DNA of 64,000 bases from Aquicoccus porphyridii (GTDB lineage: Bacteria; Pseudomonadota; Alphaproteobacteria; Rhodobacterales; Rhodobacteraceae): the NCBI RefSeq assembly GCF_008369105.1, contig NZ_VINQ01000004.1, positions 1-64,000 of the forward strand. Reading direction: 5' to 3'. The notes under the pieces were generated by a model. That model was not told the origin of the DNA. It worked only from the letters and a program-made list of their open reading frames with translations, and did not search any database. The position numbers and the translations under genes are program-made. Positions 16,444 through 26,707 of the stretch are shown piece by piece; within the stretch, counting starts at the first letter, position 1, and the number at the start of each line of letters is the position of its first letter.

Positions 16444-16920
16444 ATGTCGCGCAGCATCGATTACGGCAGCCTGATGCACCGTGCCATGCGCGGGCTCATC
16501 CAGGAGGTGCTTGCCGATGTCTCCGACAACGGTCTGCCCGGCACGCATCATTTCTTCATCACGTTCGACACCACCCATCCCGACGCACAACTCGCCGACT
16601 GGCTGCGCGACCGCTATCCTGCGGAAATGACCGTGGTGATGCAGCATTGGTTCGACAACCTCGACGTGGGCGATGACGGTTTCTCGATCACGCTCAACTT
16701 CGGCGACGCGCCTGAACCGCTTTACATCCCCTATGACGCGATCAAGACCTTCGTCGATCCGTCGGTCGAATTCGGCCTGCGCTTCGAAACCCATGGCGAA
16801 GATGACGACGACGACCCCGACGAGGGGCCGGGGGATCACGCAGATGCCGAACCCCAAGACGACGACGAAACCACGGCCCATGACGCTGAGGTCGTCAGCC
16901 TTGACAGTTTCCGCAAGTAA
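16444..16920 (+). CDS. sspB: SspB-family ClpXP adaptor (alpha type)
   Basis: A 158-residue adaptor that binds ssrA-tagged proteins and hands them to ClpXP. The substrate-binding domain covers about residues 1-115, with the segments GTHHFFITFDTTHPDA and FSITLNFGDAPEPLYIPYDAI. A long acidic linker rich in D and E follows, then the C-terminal VVSLDSFRK, consistent with the ClpX-binding tail. The gene starts about 120 bases after the tmRNA that makes the tags it recognises, and is followed by fumC. Identification is based on the domain pattern and the linker-tail layout. Confidence 0.92.
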   Translation: MSRSIDYGSLMHRAMRGLIQEVLADVSDNGLPGTHHFFITFDTTHPDAQLADWLRDRYPAEMTVVMQHWFDNLDVGDDGFSITLNFGDAPEPLYIPYDAIKTFVDPSVEFGLRFETHGEDDDDDPDEGPGDHADAEPQDDDETTAHDAEVVSLDSFRK

Positions 16921-16962
16921 CCCCGCCTTTTGACCTTCTTACCGTCGCATGAGGACATGCCG

Positions 16963-18360
<1,398 letters not shown>

Positions 18361-18375
18361 CAGAGGAATGCCTGA

Positions 18376-18552
18376 ATGCCCGGAATCGTCAATCTGAACA
18401 AGGTCCGCAAGGCGACGCAACGCGCGAACAAGAAGCGGCAAGCCGATGAAAACGCGATCAAATACGGGCTGAGCAAGGCCGAGAAAACACTTGCAAAGGC
18501 CCGTGCCGACAAGGCCATCCAGCACCTCGACGGCAAGCGGCGCAAGGATTGA
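18376..18552 (+). CDS. DUF4169 family small basic protein
   Basis: A 58-residue, highly basic protein starting MPGIVNLNKVRKATQRA and ending LDGKRRKD. It contains VNLNKVRKA and the ARADKAI segment typical of DUF4169. It begins 15 bases after the fumC stop and ends 7 bases before the next small gene, so the three are probably one transcript. Its charge suggests nucleic acid or ribosome contact, but no function is known. Confidence 0.82.
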   Translation: MPGIVNLNKVRKATQRANKKRQADENAIKYGLSKAEKTLAKARADKAIQHLDGKRRKD

Positions 18553-18559
18553 CCCGCCC

Positions 18560-18778
18560 GTGAGCAGACCTGTCAAACGCTCGCTCACCCTGCAGGGTCA
18601 TCGCACCTCGGTCTCGCTCGAAGATGAATTCTGGCACGCCTTCCGCGACATCGCCGCCGAGCGCGGTCAGCCACTCAACGCGCTGGCCGCCGAGATCGAC
18701 GAGGCCCGCGACCTCGACACCGGCCTCGCCTCCGCGATCCGGCTTTTCGTGCTGCGCCACTACCGCGATCCGGCATGA
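18560..18778 (+). CDS. Ribbon-helix-helix domain protein
   Basis: A 72-residue protein from a GTG start at 18560 (VSRPVKRSLTLQGHRTSVSLEDEFW). The pattern TSVSLEDEFWHAFRDIAAERG followed by a second helix, ALAAEIDEA, and a C-terminal helix is that of the RHH domain found after fumC in many alphaproteobacteria. The ribosome binding site is weak, and an in-frame ATG at 18491 would overlap the DUF4169 gene. It could be a DNA-binding regulator, but no partner toxin or obvious target is next to it. Confidence 0.78.
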   Translation: MSRPVKRSLTLQGHRTSVSLEDEFWHAFRDIAAERGQPLNALAAEIDEARDLDTGLASAIRLFVLRHYRDPA

Positions 18779-18785
18779 CCGGCCG

Positions 18786-19187
18786 CTAGCCCTCCGCGCC
18801 CAGCTTCTCCTCGACCTCCGCCGCCAGTGCCTCGGCCCGCGCGGCCAGTTCCGCCATGGTCTCGGTCACGCTTTCGGGCACCATCGGCACCTCGACGCGC
18901 TCGGGTTCGGGCGCGGGCGTGTTTCTCAACCGCTCCAGCTCAGCCTCCAGCTCTTGCACCTGGCCTTGCATCACCTTGAGCTTGTCCTCGACGCCCGCCG
19001 TCTTGTCGGCCAGCATCAGCCCCGCCATCAGCAGCATCCGCGCTTCGGGAAGCCGCCCGATCTGCTCGGTCAGAACGCTGGCCTCGGCATCGAGCATTGC
19101 CGCGGCGGCACGAAGATAATGCTCCTCGCCTTCCTGACAGGCCACTTCGAAGGCCCGCCCCCCGATCATGATTTCCACCTCAGGCAT
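18786..19187 (-). CDS. zapA: Cell division protein ZapA
   Basis: A 133-residue FtsZ-ring stabiliser. The N-terminal globular part PEVEIMIGGRAFEVACQEGEEHYLRAAAAML and the following long coiled coil match ZapA; a glutamate- and alanine-rich extension follows. Its ATG overlaps the stop of the upstream coiled-coil gene by one base (TGATG), indicating coupled translation. It converges on the RHH gene with only 7 bases between stop codons. Confidence 0.88.
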   Translation of the reverse strand: MPEVEIMIGGRAFEVACQEGEEHYLRAAAAMLDAEASVLTEQIGRLPEARMLLMAGLMLADKTAGVEDKLKVMQGQVQELEAELERLRNTPAPEPERVEVPMVPESVTETMAELAARAEALAAEVEEKLGAEG

Positions 19188-19690
19188 CAGGCCTCCTCCC
19201 CTTCATCGTCCTTCAGCAACGGCGCCATCGCCGAAAGGATCGTCCCGGCCTCGGTCACATCAGCCGCCCGCGCAGCGCGCAACCCCTCCAGTTCGGCCTG
19301 CATCGCCTTGTTGATCAGATGCGCATCCCCCACGCCCTGCTCGTTGGCCTCGCGCAGCGCCACGTTCGAGGCACGCAATTGGTCGTTTGCCGCGCGCAGC
19401 CGCTGCAACTCGCCGTCAAGCTTTGTCATCTCCGCGGCCTGCTCTTCGACCCTGGCCGTCATCTTGGCCAGCTTGCCATCCTGCCGGGCATGCAATGTCT
19501 TGATCCGCTCTTCAAGTTGCGCGGCGGCAAGCTTCTCGTCCTCGAGCGCCGCCTTCAACGCCTCGACCTCCGCACCGTCAGCCGCCTCTGCCCCGACCTC
19601 GGCCTGCGGGCCCAGATCGGCCAGCCCCTGCCCGATCCTGTCCAGCGCCGCGGTGATGCGCCGCTCCAGTTCCACGATATCCTGGCTCAT
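19187..19690 (-). CDS. Coiled-coil protein upstream of zapA
   Basis: A 167-residue, mostly helical protein (MSQDIVELERRITAALDRIGQGL at the N-terminus) with a long heptad-rich region from about residue 50 to 130 containing many E, L, A, Q and K. No membrane segment. It is translationally coupled to zapA, so a role at the division site is likely by association; DUF4164-like proteins occupy this position in other alphaproteobacteria. The start at 19690 was chosen because the upstream extension is non-helical and arginine- and proline-rich. Confidence 0.75.
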   Translation of the reverse strand: MSQDIVELERRITAALDRIGQGLADLGPQAEVGAEAADGAEVEALKAALEDEKLAAAQLEERIKTLHARQDGKLAKMTARVEEQAAEMTKLDGELQRLRAANDQLRASNVALREANEQGVGDAHLINKAMQAELEGLRAARAADVTEAGTILSAMAPLLKDDEGEEA

Positions 19691-19946
19691 ATCCTGCCCT
19701 CTCGATCCCCGTCTTTCCGGCTTGACCGGGCCACGGTGCAGCCCCGTGCGAATCATCCGCATCGCGCCGAATTGCATCAAGAGTAAAGCCTTTCGCCTTG
19801 TTTCCAAACCAGGAAAGGGCTCTGCCCCCGGTCCCGGCACGACCTTGCGCGGCACAAAGCGTATTTCGCGCATTTGCCCCGCCCCCGCAGACTGGTAAGA
19901 GAATGCCCGAGTCGCCCGGCATTTGCCCGGAAACGCCGTCAATCGC

Positions 19947-21986
19947 ATGTCAACCAAAGGAACCCGCCCCTTGGATATCGCTGCCCTCCGTGCCGCTCAC
20001 CCCGATCACTGGATGCGTGCCGCCGCCATCCGCACGCTGACGCTCGATGCCGTCGCCGCCGCCAATTCCGGCCATTCCGGCATGCCAATGGGCATGGCCG
20101 ATGTCGCCACGGTGCTCTATTCCCGGCACCTCAAATTCGATGCCGCCGCCCCCGACTGGCCGGATCGCGACCGTTTCATCCTCTCGGCCGGACATGGCTC
20201 GATGCTGCTTTATTCGCTTCTGCATCTCACCGGCTACCCCGAGATGACGCTCGACCAACTCCGCAATTTCCGCCAATGGGGCGCGATCACCGCGGGCCAT
20301 CCCGAGTACGGCCATGCACCGGGCATCGAAACCACCACCGGCCCGCTCGGTCAGGGCATTTCCAACGCCGTGGGGTTTGCCATGGCCGAGGAGATCCTGC
20401 GCGCCCGCTATGGCAAGGCGCTGATGGATCACCACACCTATGTCATCGCCGGTGACGGCTGCCTGATGGAAGGCGTCAGCCACGAGGCCATCGGCCTCGC
20501 CGGGCGGCATCAGCTTGGTCGCCTCATCGTCTTCTGGGACAACAACAACATCACCATCGACGGCGAGGTCGGCCTCTCCGACCGCACCGACCAGATGACC
20601 CGTTTCCGCGCCGCCGGCTGGCACGTGCAGGAAATCGACGGCCACGACCCCGATGCCATCGACGCGGCCATTACCGCCGCCAAGGCCAGCCCCCTGCCCT
20701 CGATGATCGCCTGCAAGACCCATATCGCGCTAGGCCACGCAGCTCAGGATACGTCCAAGGGCCACGGCGCGCTGACCGACCAGGGCCAGTTGCAGGATGC
20801 CAAGGCCGCCTATGGCTGGACCACCGGCCCGTTCGATATCCCCGCCGAGATCAAGTCATGGTGGGAAGAGGTCGGCAGCCGCGGCGCCACCACCCGCGCC
20901 GAATGGCAGGCCCGGCTTGACGCCCAATCCGAGCGTCGACAGGCCGAATTCGCCCGCATCTTCGCGCGTGACATGCCCAAACCCCTGGCCTCGCGCATCC
21001 GCGCGCTGAAAAAGCAGATTGCCGACGAGGCACCGAAAGTGGCCACCCGCAAAAGCTCGGAAATGGTGCTTGAAGTGGTCAACCCGGTGCTGCCCGAAAC
21101 CGTCGGCGGTTCGGCCGACCTCACCGGCTCGAACAACACGAAAACCGGCGATCTGGGCGTATTCGATACCGACAACCGCAAGGGCCGCTACATCTATTGG
21201 GGCATCCGCGAACATGGCATGGCCGCCGCGATGAACGGCATGGCGCTGCATGGCGGCGTCCGCCCCTATGGCGGCACCTTCATGGCCTTCACCGACTACG
21301 CCCGCCCGGCGATGCGACTGGCCGCGCTGATGGGCATTCCCACCGTGTTCGTGATGACCCATGACAGCATCGGGCTTGGCGAGGACGGCCCCACCCACCA
21401 ACCGGTCGAGCATCTGGCGATCTCGCGCGCCACGCCAAACACGATGGTCTTCCGTCCCGCCGACACCGTTGAGACCGCCGAGGCATGGGAACTGGCGCTG
21501 TCGTCGAAATCCACACCTTCGGTGCTCTCGCTCACCCGCCAGGGCCTGCCCACGGTGCGCACCGAGCACAAGACGAGGAATCTCACCGCCCAAGGCGCCT
21601 ATGTGCTGGCCGAGGCCACCGGCAAGCGCCGCGCGATCATCCTCGCCACCGGCTCCGAGGTTTCCATCGCGCTCGCCGCCCGCGACCTCTTGCAGGAAGA
21701 AGGCATCGGCACCCGCGTCGTTTCCATGCCCTGCTGGGAGCTGTTCGCGGAGCAGGACGAAAGCTACCGTCGCAAGGTACTGCCCGCTGGCCCGGTCCGC
21801 GTCGGCGTCGAGGCGGCGGTGCGCACCGGCTGGGACCGCTGGCTTTGCGGCGAACGCGGTCGCGAGGCGAAATCGGGCTTCGTGGGCATGGAAGGCTTCG
21901 GCGCCTCCGCCCCCGCCGATGTGCTCTACGAGAAATTCGGCATCACGGCCGAAGCCGTAGCCGACAAGGTCAAATCACTGCTTTGA
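19947..21986 (+). CDS. tkt: Transketolase
   Basis: A 679-residue thiamine-diphosphate enzyme of the pentose phosphate and Calvin pathways. The ThDP/metal motif is [13 protein letters not shown] followed by [20 protein letters not shown] and [14 protein letters not shown] are further family signatures. The ATG at 19947 ([12 protein letters not shown]) is used. A TTG at 19971 with an AAAGGA site 9 bases upstream would give the more usual [14 protein letters not shown] start and is a serious alternative. It is divergent from the zapA pair. Confidence 0.95.
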   Translation: MSTKGTRPLDIAALRAAHPDHWMRAAAIRTLTLDAVAAANSGHSGMPMGMADVATVLYSRHLKFDAAAPDWPDRDRFILSAGHGSMLLYSLLHLTGYPEMTLDQLRNFRQWGAITAGHPEYGHAPGIETTTGPLGQGISNAVGFAMAEEILRARYGKALMDHHTYVIAGDGCLMEGVSHEAIGLAGRHQLGRLIVFWDNNNITIDGEVGLSDRTDQMTRFRAAGWHVQEIDGHDPDAIDAAITAAKASPLPSMIACKTHIALGHAAQDTSKGHGALTDQGQLQDAKAAYGWTTGPFDIPAEIKSWWEEVGSRGATTRAEWQARLDAQSERRQAEFARIFARDMPKPLASRIRALKKQIADEAPKVATRKSSEMVLEVVNPVLPETVGGSADLTGSNNTKTGDLGVFDTDNRKGRYIYWGIREHGMAAAMNGMALHGGVRPYGGTFMAFTDYARPAMRLAALMGIPTVFVMTHDSIGLGEDGPTHQPVEHLAISRATPNTMVFRPADTVETAEAWELALSSKSTPSVLSLTRQGLPTVRTEHKTRNLTAQGAYVLAEATGKRRAIILATGSEVSIALAARDLLQEEGIGTRVVSMPCWELFAEQDESYRRKVLPAGPVRVGVEAAVRTGWDRWLCGERGREAKSGFVGMEGFGASAPADVLYEKFGITAEAVADKVKSLL

Positions 21987-22053
21987 CCAGGGCCCGGCCA
22001 TCGGCGCGCCATGCCGATGGCCGGGGATACGAAAGGTTCGAGAAACACGAGAA

Positions 22054-23049
22054 ATGCCGCTAGATCAAAACGCTAGACTGTCCTGCGCGCCCATGATGGA
22101 CTGGACCGACAGGCATTGCCGGTATTTCCATCGCCAGTTGTCGACGCAGGCGCTGCTCTATACCGAAATGGTGACGGCGCCGGCCTTGGTGCGTGGCGGG
22201 GCGCTGCATCTGCTTGACCGCAACCCCGCGGAAAATCCGGTTACCCTGCAGCTGGGAGGCGCTGATCCGGCCGAGTTGGCGCGGGCGGCGCGGGTGGGGG
22301 GTGAGGCGGGGTTTGATGAGATCAACCTTAACTGTGGTTGCCCAAGTGACCGGGTGCAATCGGGCACGTTCGGGGCGGTTCTCATGAAAAATCCGGCCTT
22401 GGTCAAAAAATGTTGCGCGGCGATGATCGCGGAGGTGGATGTGCCGGTGACGGTGAAATGCCGGATCGGGGTCGATGACCAGAACCCCGAGGAAGTGCTG
22501 CCGGAATTCCTCGCCCAGGTGGTTGCGGCGGGGGTGGAGCGGGTGACGATCCATGCGCGCAAGGCGTGGCTCAGGGGGCTCAGCCCGAAGGAGAACCGGG
22601 ACATCCCGCCGCTCGATTACGACCTTGTCCAGCGCATGAAAATGCTCTTTCCCAACCTGCATATCTCGCTCAATGGCGGGATTGAAACCCTGGACCAAGC
22701 CGTTGAAATGCTTGAAAAAGGGTTTAACGGCGTCATGGTCGGGCGGGCCGCCTATCACCGGCCGTGGGATGTTCTGGGGCGGGCGGATGAACGTGTTTTC
22801 GGGCTGGCAAACCCGAACCGGGGCCCAAAAGACGTGGCCCTCGCCATGTTACCCTATATCCGCGAGCATCTCGCGGCGGGCGGGCGACTCCATCAGGTGA
22901 CGCGGCACATGCTGGGGCTGTTTCACGGGCGCCCCGGGGCGCGGCAGTGGCGGCGCATCCTGTCGGAGGGGGCGGTGCGGCCGGATGCGGGTGTTTCGCT
23001 GCTCGAAGACGCCTTGGGGGCGGTTGAAGATAGTGCGCTATCCGCTTGA
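22054..23049 (+). CDS. dusA: tRNA-dihydrouridine synthase A
   Basis: A 331-residue FMN enzyme that reduces U20/U20a in the D loop of tRNAs. It opens with the DusA-type CAPMMDWTDRHCRYFHR. The catalytic cysteine lies in NLNCGCPSDRVQSG, and HARKAWLRGLSPKENR is specific to DusA. GGI..L and VMVGRAAYHRPW form the FMN phosphate region. It starts 67 bases after tkt. Confidence 0.94.
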   Translation: MPLDQNARLSCAPMMDWTDRHCRYFHRQLSTQALLYTEMVTAPALVRGGALHLLDRNPAENPVTLQLGGADPAELARAARVGGEAGFDEINLNCGCPSDRVQSGTFGAVLMKNPALVKKCCAAMIAEVDVPVTVKCRIGVDDQNPEEVLPEFLAQVVAAGVERVTIHARKAWLRGLSPKENRDIPPLDYDLVQRMKMLFPNLHISLNGGIETLDQAVEMLEKGFNGVMVGRAAYHRPWDVLGRADERVFGLANPNRGPKDVALAMLPYIREHLAAGGRLHQVTRHMLGLFHGRPGARQWRRILSEGAVRPDAGVSLLEDALGAVEDSALSA

Positions 23050-23137
23050 TCTTGAAGCAAAGTCCGTCACTCGACATTGCCAGCTTTTCCTTCACCCGGC
23101 GACGGTGTAGACCGGTTCGGCAAACAGGGAGAGCCGC

Positions 23138-23959
23138 ATGATACCCGATACGATGCTTTTGGTGCAGATGTTGATCCTGCTGATCGTGATCGGCGGCTTT
23201 GCCGGGGTGCTGGCCGGGCTGCTCGGGGTTGGTGGTGGCATCGTCCTGGTTCCTGCTTTTTTCTATACCTTCCAGACACTTGGATATGACGGGCCGCAAT
23301 TGATGCAGGTCTGCCTCGCCACCTCGCTGGCGACGATCATCGTCACCTCGCTGCGTTCGGTGCACAGTCACAACAAGAAGGGCGCGGTGGATTGGGACAT
23401 CCTGCGGGGCTGGGCGCTGGGCATTGTCGTCGGTGCGGTGCTGGGGATGCTGACGGCGGCGAGCCTGCGGTCGAGCACGCTTCAAGGGGTGTTCGGTGTG
23501 CTTGCCCTCGTGGTCGGGGCCTATCTCGGGCTGGGTCGGGTGCATTGGCGGCTGGGTGAGGAAATGCCCAAGGGAATCAAACGCTTGGCGCTCTCTCCTC
23601 TGGTGGGTTTCCTGTCGGTCCTGATGGGGATCGGGGGCGGCAGTTTCGGGGTGCCGTTGATGAGCCTTTATGCCACGCCGATTCACCGGGCGGTGGCGAC
23701 GGCGGCGGGGTTCGGGGTGATCATCGCGGTGCCGTCGGTGATCGGTTTCCTGTTCCTCAAGGTCGCGGATGCGCCGCCTTTCACCATCGGCGCGGTGAAC
23801 CTCGTGGCCTTTGGCATTGTCATCGTTATGACAATGATAACAGCGCCTTGGGGGGTGAAGCTCGCGCATGCGATGGACCCCAAACCGCTCAAGCGGGCGT
23901 TCGCGGTGTTCCTGACGCTGGTGGCGCTCAACATGCTGCGCAAGGCGCTGGGGTGGTGA
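23138..23959 (+). CDS. TauE/SafE family sulfite-exporter-like permease
   Basis: A 273-residue integral membrane protein with about eight TM segments and the internal repeat of this family: GVLAGLLGVGGGIVLVPAFF in the first half and LMGIGGGSFGVPLMSL in the second. Members export sulfite, sulfoacetate or similar anions. The substrate is not predictable here. It follows dusA by 88 bases and ends at the first GTTAAC repeat. Confidence 0.9.
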   Translation: MIPDTMLLVQMLILLIVIGGFAGVLAGLLGVGGGIVLVPAFFYTFQTLGYDGPQLMQVCLATSLATIIVTSLRSVHSHNKKGAVDWDILRGWALGIVVGAVLGMLTAASLRSSTLQGVFGVLALVVGAYLGLGRVHWRLGEEMPKGIKRLALSPLVGFLSVLMGIGGGSFGVPLMSLYATPIHRAVATAAGFGVIIAVPSVIGFLFLKVADAPPFTIGAVNLVAFGIVIVMTMITAPWGVKLAHAMDPKPLKRAFAVFLTLVALNMLRKALGW

Positions 23960-24040
23960 GGCGGCCCTGCGCTTAAGGCATGTCGCATCGGAACGGAATC
24001 TCGCCTGCCCGCCCCGGGTTTTCCCGATCAGACGCGAGAC

Positions 24041-24148
24041 GCGTTAACCTTCGCGATTTCGGAGCGAATCGGGGGGGTGACATCCGGCTGCCGCGCGGCT
24101 GTTGCCCGGCTGCCGGGGAAAACGGGGTCAGGCGGCGCGGTCAAACGT
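24041..24148 (-). repeat. GTTAAC-bounded intergenic repeat, copy A
   Basis: Inverted relative to the other copies. One GTTAAC is at 24043-24048. The core (on the minus strand CCCGGCAGCCGGGC, then CGGCAGCCGGATGTCACCCC) fills 24071-24115. The opposite boundary is diverged (TCAAAC at 24141). It sits between the convergent ends of the TauE/SafE gene and the DUF1289 gene. The other copies are at 43941-44053 and 62786-62898. Confidence 0.8.
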
Positions 24149-24260
24149 TCGCGGGGCGTGCGGTCAGGTGTTGAAGTTTTGGTTATTCCTGAGGTGACGG
24201 GATTCTCCCGTCCGGGCTGCTTGCAGCCCGGGCAGCATCTATCCGATCTGCCGCGACCCC

Positions 24261-24494
24261 CTACCGCTTCAACCGTGCGCTGCGGCCACCACGGCGTTTG
24301 CGCAGGAGGCTGGCGCGGTCGGGCAGCTCGTTCATCACCGCGCGGCGCTGGTCCGCGCTCATCCGCGACCAGCGGGCGATCTCGTCGAGGGTGCGGTGAC
24401 AGCCGGTGCAGATCTGCGCCTCGGGGTGGAAGACACAGACCTTGATGCAGGGGCTTTCGACCTCGTCGCGTTTCCAGATGTCATCGCTTTTCAT
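24261..24494 (-). CDS. DUF1289 domain protein
   Basis: A 77-residue protein with four cysteines spaced as in DUF1289 (SPCIKVCVFHP and ICTGCHRTLDEIARW), a likely metal site. The C-terminus is strongly basic (RKRRGGRSARLKR). The family is common next to ruvX or as a fusion partner in proteobacteria, without known function. It starts three bases after the ruvX stop and is the end of the ccmI-ruvX transcript. Confidence 0.87.
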   Translation of the reverse strand: MKSDDIWKRDEVESPCIKVCVFHPEAQICTGCHRTLDEIARWSRMSADQRRAVMNELPDRASLLRKRRGGRSARLKR

Positions 24495-24497
24495 GTC

Positions 24498-24965
24498 TCA
24501 CCCGATATGCCTGATCCGGTCCAGCAGCCCCTGAAGGATATAGGAGGCGGCGACGTGGTCGATCACCTCGGCGCGACGTTTGCGTGTCGTATCCGCCTCG
24601 AGCAGCGCCTTTTCGGCGGCGACGGTCGAGAGCCGTTCATCCCAGAAGGTGATCGGCAACTCGGTGCGCCGCGAAAGGTTGCGGGCAAAGGCGCGGGTCG
24701 ATTGGCAGCGCGGACCTTCGGAGCCGTCCATGTTGCGCGGCAGGCCGAGCACGATACCGGCGATGTCGCGGGCGGTGAGGATGGCAAGAAGCGCCTCGGC
24801 ATCGGCGGTGAATTTCTTGCGCCGGATGGTTTCGAGCGGCGTTGCGACCGAGCGCATCCCGTCCGAGACCGCGACGCCAATGGTGCGTTCGCCCAAGTCT
24901 AACCCGGCCAGCGCGCGACGCGGCGGCAGGGCGGCGGCGAAATCTTCGGTCGCATCAAGGATCAT
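24498..24965 (-). CDS. ruvX: Putative pre-16S rRNA nuclease / RuvX (YqgF)
   Basis: A 155-residue RNase H-fold protein. The conserved acidic and loop motifs are visible: GLDLGERTIGVAVSD, GLPRNMDGSEG, FWDERLSTV and IDHVAASYIL. YqgF proteins process the 5' end of 16S rRNA and have been proposed as Holliday-junction resolvases. Its ATG overlaps the ccmI stop (ATGA), so it is translated together with ccmI. Confidence 0.92.
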   Translation of the reverse strand: MILDATEDFAAALPPRRALAGLDLGERTIGVAVSDGMRSVATPLETIRRKKFTADAEALLAILTARDIAGIVLGLPRNMDGSEGPRCQSTRAFARNLSRRTELPITFWDERLSTVAAEKALLEADTTRKRRAEVIDHVAASYILQGLLDRIRHIG

Positions 24966-26521
24966 TCGGTCAGCCCGGCCGAGCGCGCGGCGGCCTCGAT
25001 CGTGGTGCGGGCGGTGCGGTCGTCGCCATGCGCGGCCAGTGCGGCGTCAAGGGCCGATTGCGCCGCCTCCCGCTCACCAAGGATCGCCTGCGAGGTGATG
25101 AGCCGCGCCCATTCCTGCGCGCTGCCACCCTGATCGGCGAGGCGCTCCGAAAGGGTGTCGACCATGGTGCGGATCATCGCCGCGCGGTCCTCTTGCGACA
25201 TCTGCGCGGCGTTTTCCATGTCTTCGGCGCTGGGGCCGGAAAGCGCGGTGTCGCCTTGGCCGGGCTGTGGCAATTCGGGCGTTTCGGGGCCGGTTTGCAA
25301 GAGCCCCGCGCGCACCGCGCCCTCGCGCACGGTGGCGAGCATCTGCGGCTGATCGGCAAAGATGAGCTGTGCCTCTTTCCAGATGGCGCGGGCGTGATCG
25401 GTGTTGCCCAGCACGCCCAGTGCGCCGATCAGGCGCGACCATTCCTCGGGCGTGCCGCCTTCGAGGGCGAGCTTGTCATTAAGCTCGTTGACCATGTTCT
25501 GGATCAGGTCGCGGCGCTCGTCCTCGGACAGGTCGGCGGCATTGGCGATGGCCTCGGCGCTGGGGCCGGCGGGGGCCGCGGGATCGGGCTGGGCATAGTC
25601 GCGCACCCCGGCCCGCCAGGCGATATCGTCGATCTGGCGGCGGATCGGGGCGATCCATGGCGCGTTCTCGGGGCCCTCGCGCAAGAGACCGTCCCAGATG
25701 CGAAAGGCCATGTCGGGGCGGTCGTTCTGCAACAGCATCTGGCCGGTGTAATAGCGCGCAACCGGGTTGGCGGGTTCCTTTTCGAGGGCGCGGCGCAGTT
25801 CCGCCTCGGCCTCGGGCGAGACATAGCCCTGGGCGGCGGTGATCATGAGATCGGCCAGAAGAACGTGATCATCCGCGCTCGCCCCCGCGCCGCGCAGGCG
25901 CACCACGGCGGCCTGTGCCCCGGCGGCGGCGGCGTAATTGCCAAGCGCCGCCTCGTTGCGGGCCAGCAGCATCTGCCCCTCAAGGTCATCGGGGCGCGCG
26001 GCCACGGTTTCGCGCAGCTTGCCTATCAGGTCGGCAAAGCGCTCCTCGTCAGGCGTGTTGAGCGGGGCGGCGGGCAGTTTGGCGAGGCGCTCGGCCTGGC
26101 TTGGCCGCGTGGCGCGCATCTCGTTCGAAAGCGCGATGCGTTGCGACAGCGGCAGGTCGCGCGCGCCGGGTTTGCCGAGCACCGGGTAAAGCGCCAGCGA
26201 ACCACCGACCGTGGCGACGAGCACGATGCCGGCGAGCGCGATCGTGGCGGCGCGGGGTTGGGCGCTGCCGGTGCTGGCCTCGCGCAGCCTTGCATCGGCC
26301 TGCAGGACACGGCGGCCGACCTCGGTGCGCACGCGCTCGGCGTCGCGTTCGTCGATCAGGCCACGGGCGAGGTCGCGCTCGACCTCCTTGAGCTGATCGC
26401 GATAGATGCGCAGGTCATAGGCGGCGGGGTGCTCCTCTTGGGACTTGGCACGCAGGAGCGTCGCGGCGAATACCAGCGCGATGGCAAAAGCAAGTGCGGC
26501 GGCGGTGATCCAGAATACCAT
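24962..26521 (-). CDS. ccmI: Cytochrome c biogenesis factor CcmI with duplicated C-terminal module
   Basis: A 519-residue membrane protein. Two N-terminal TM segments (VFWITAAALAFAIALVFAATLL and a second near residue 95) bracket a cytoplasmic loop; a periplasmic TPR region follows. CcmI brings apocytochrome c to the heme ligation complex. From about residue 315 a module of roughly 90 residues occurs twice: GPSAEAIANAADLSEDERRD and GPSAEDMENAAQMSQEDRAA begin the copies, and each ends in an A-R-A/S-A-G-L-type stretch. No other ccm genes are nearby. It is divergent from soxB. Confidence 0.9.
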   Translation of the reverse strand: MVFWITAAALAFAIALVFAATLLRAKSQEEHPAAYDLRIYRDQLKEVERDLARGLIDERDAERVRTEVGRRVLQADARLREASTGSAQPRAATIALAGIVLVATVGGSLALYPVLGKPGARDLPLSQRIALSNEMRATRPSQAERLAKLPAAPLNTPDEERFADLIGKLRETVAARPDDLEGQMLLARNEAALGNYAAAAGAQAAVVRLRGAGASADDHVLLADLMITAAQGYVSPEAEAELRRALEKEPANPVARYYTGQMLLQNDRPDMAFRIWDGLLREGPENAPWIAPIRRQIDDIAWRAGVRDYAQPDPAAPAGPSAEAIANAADLSEDERRDLIQNMVNELNDKLALEGGTPEEWSRLIGALGVLGNTDHARAIWKEAQLIFADQPQMLATVREGAVRAGLLQTGPETPELPQPGQGDTALSGPSAEDMENAAQMSQEDRAAMIRTMVDTLSERLADQGGSAQEWARLITSQAILGEREAAQSALDAALAAHGDDRTARTTIEAAARSAGLTE

Positions 26522-26707
26522 TGCGAGCCCCGGTTAGATCCTCATTCCCCTTGCATGTAATGCTGCGCGCCTTTGGGCGAAAGGGCAAATGGCCGCACGG
26601 ATACCCGATGTCGCATTCGGATGTCATTGTGACGGATGCAAACGCGGGGCGAGACCTGCGACGTTGCACTAGGATGCGCAGGGTCATCGCATTGGGAATC
26701 GGGGCGC

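Noticed and set aside
19691-19946. 6S RNA in the gap between the zapA pair and tkt
   Set aside because: The neighbourhood is suggestive, but I could not find the long, bulged hairpin that defines 6S RNA.
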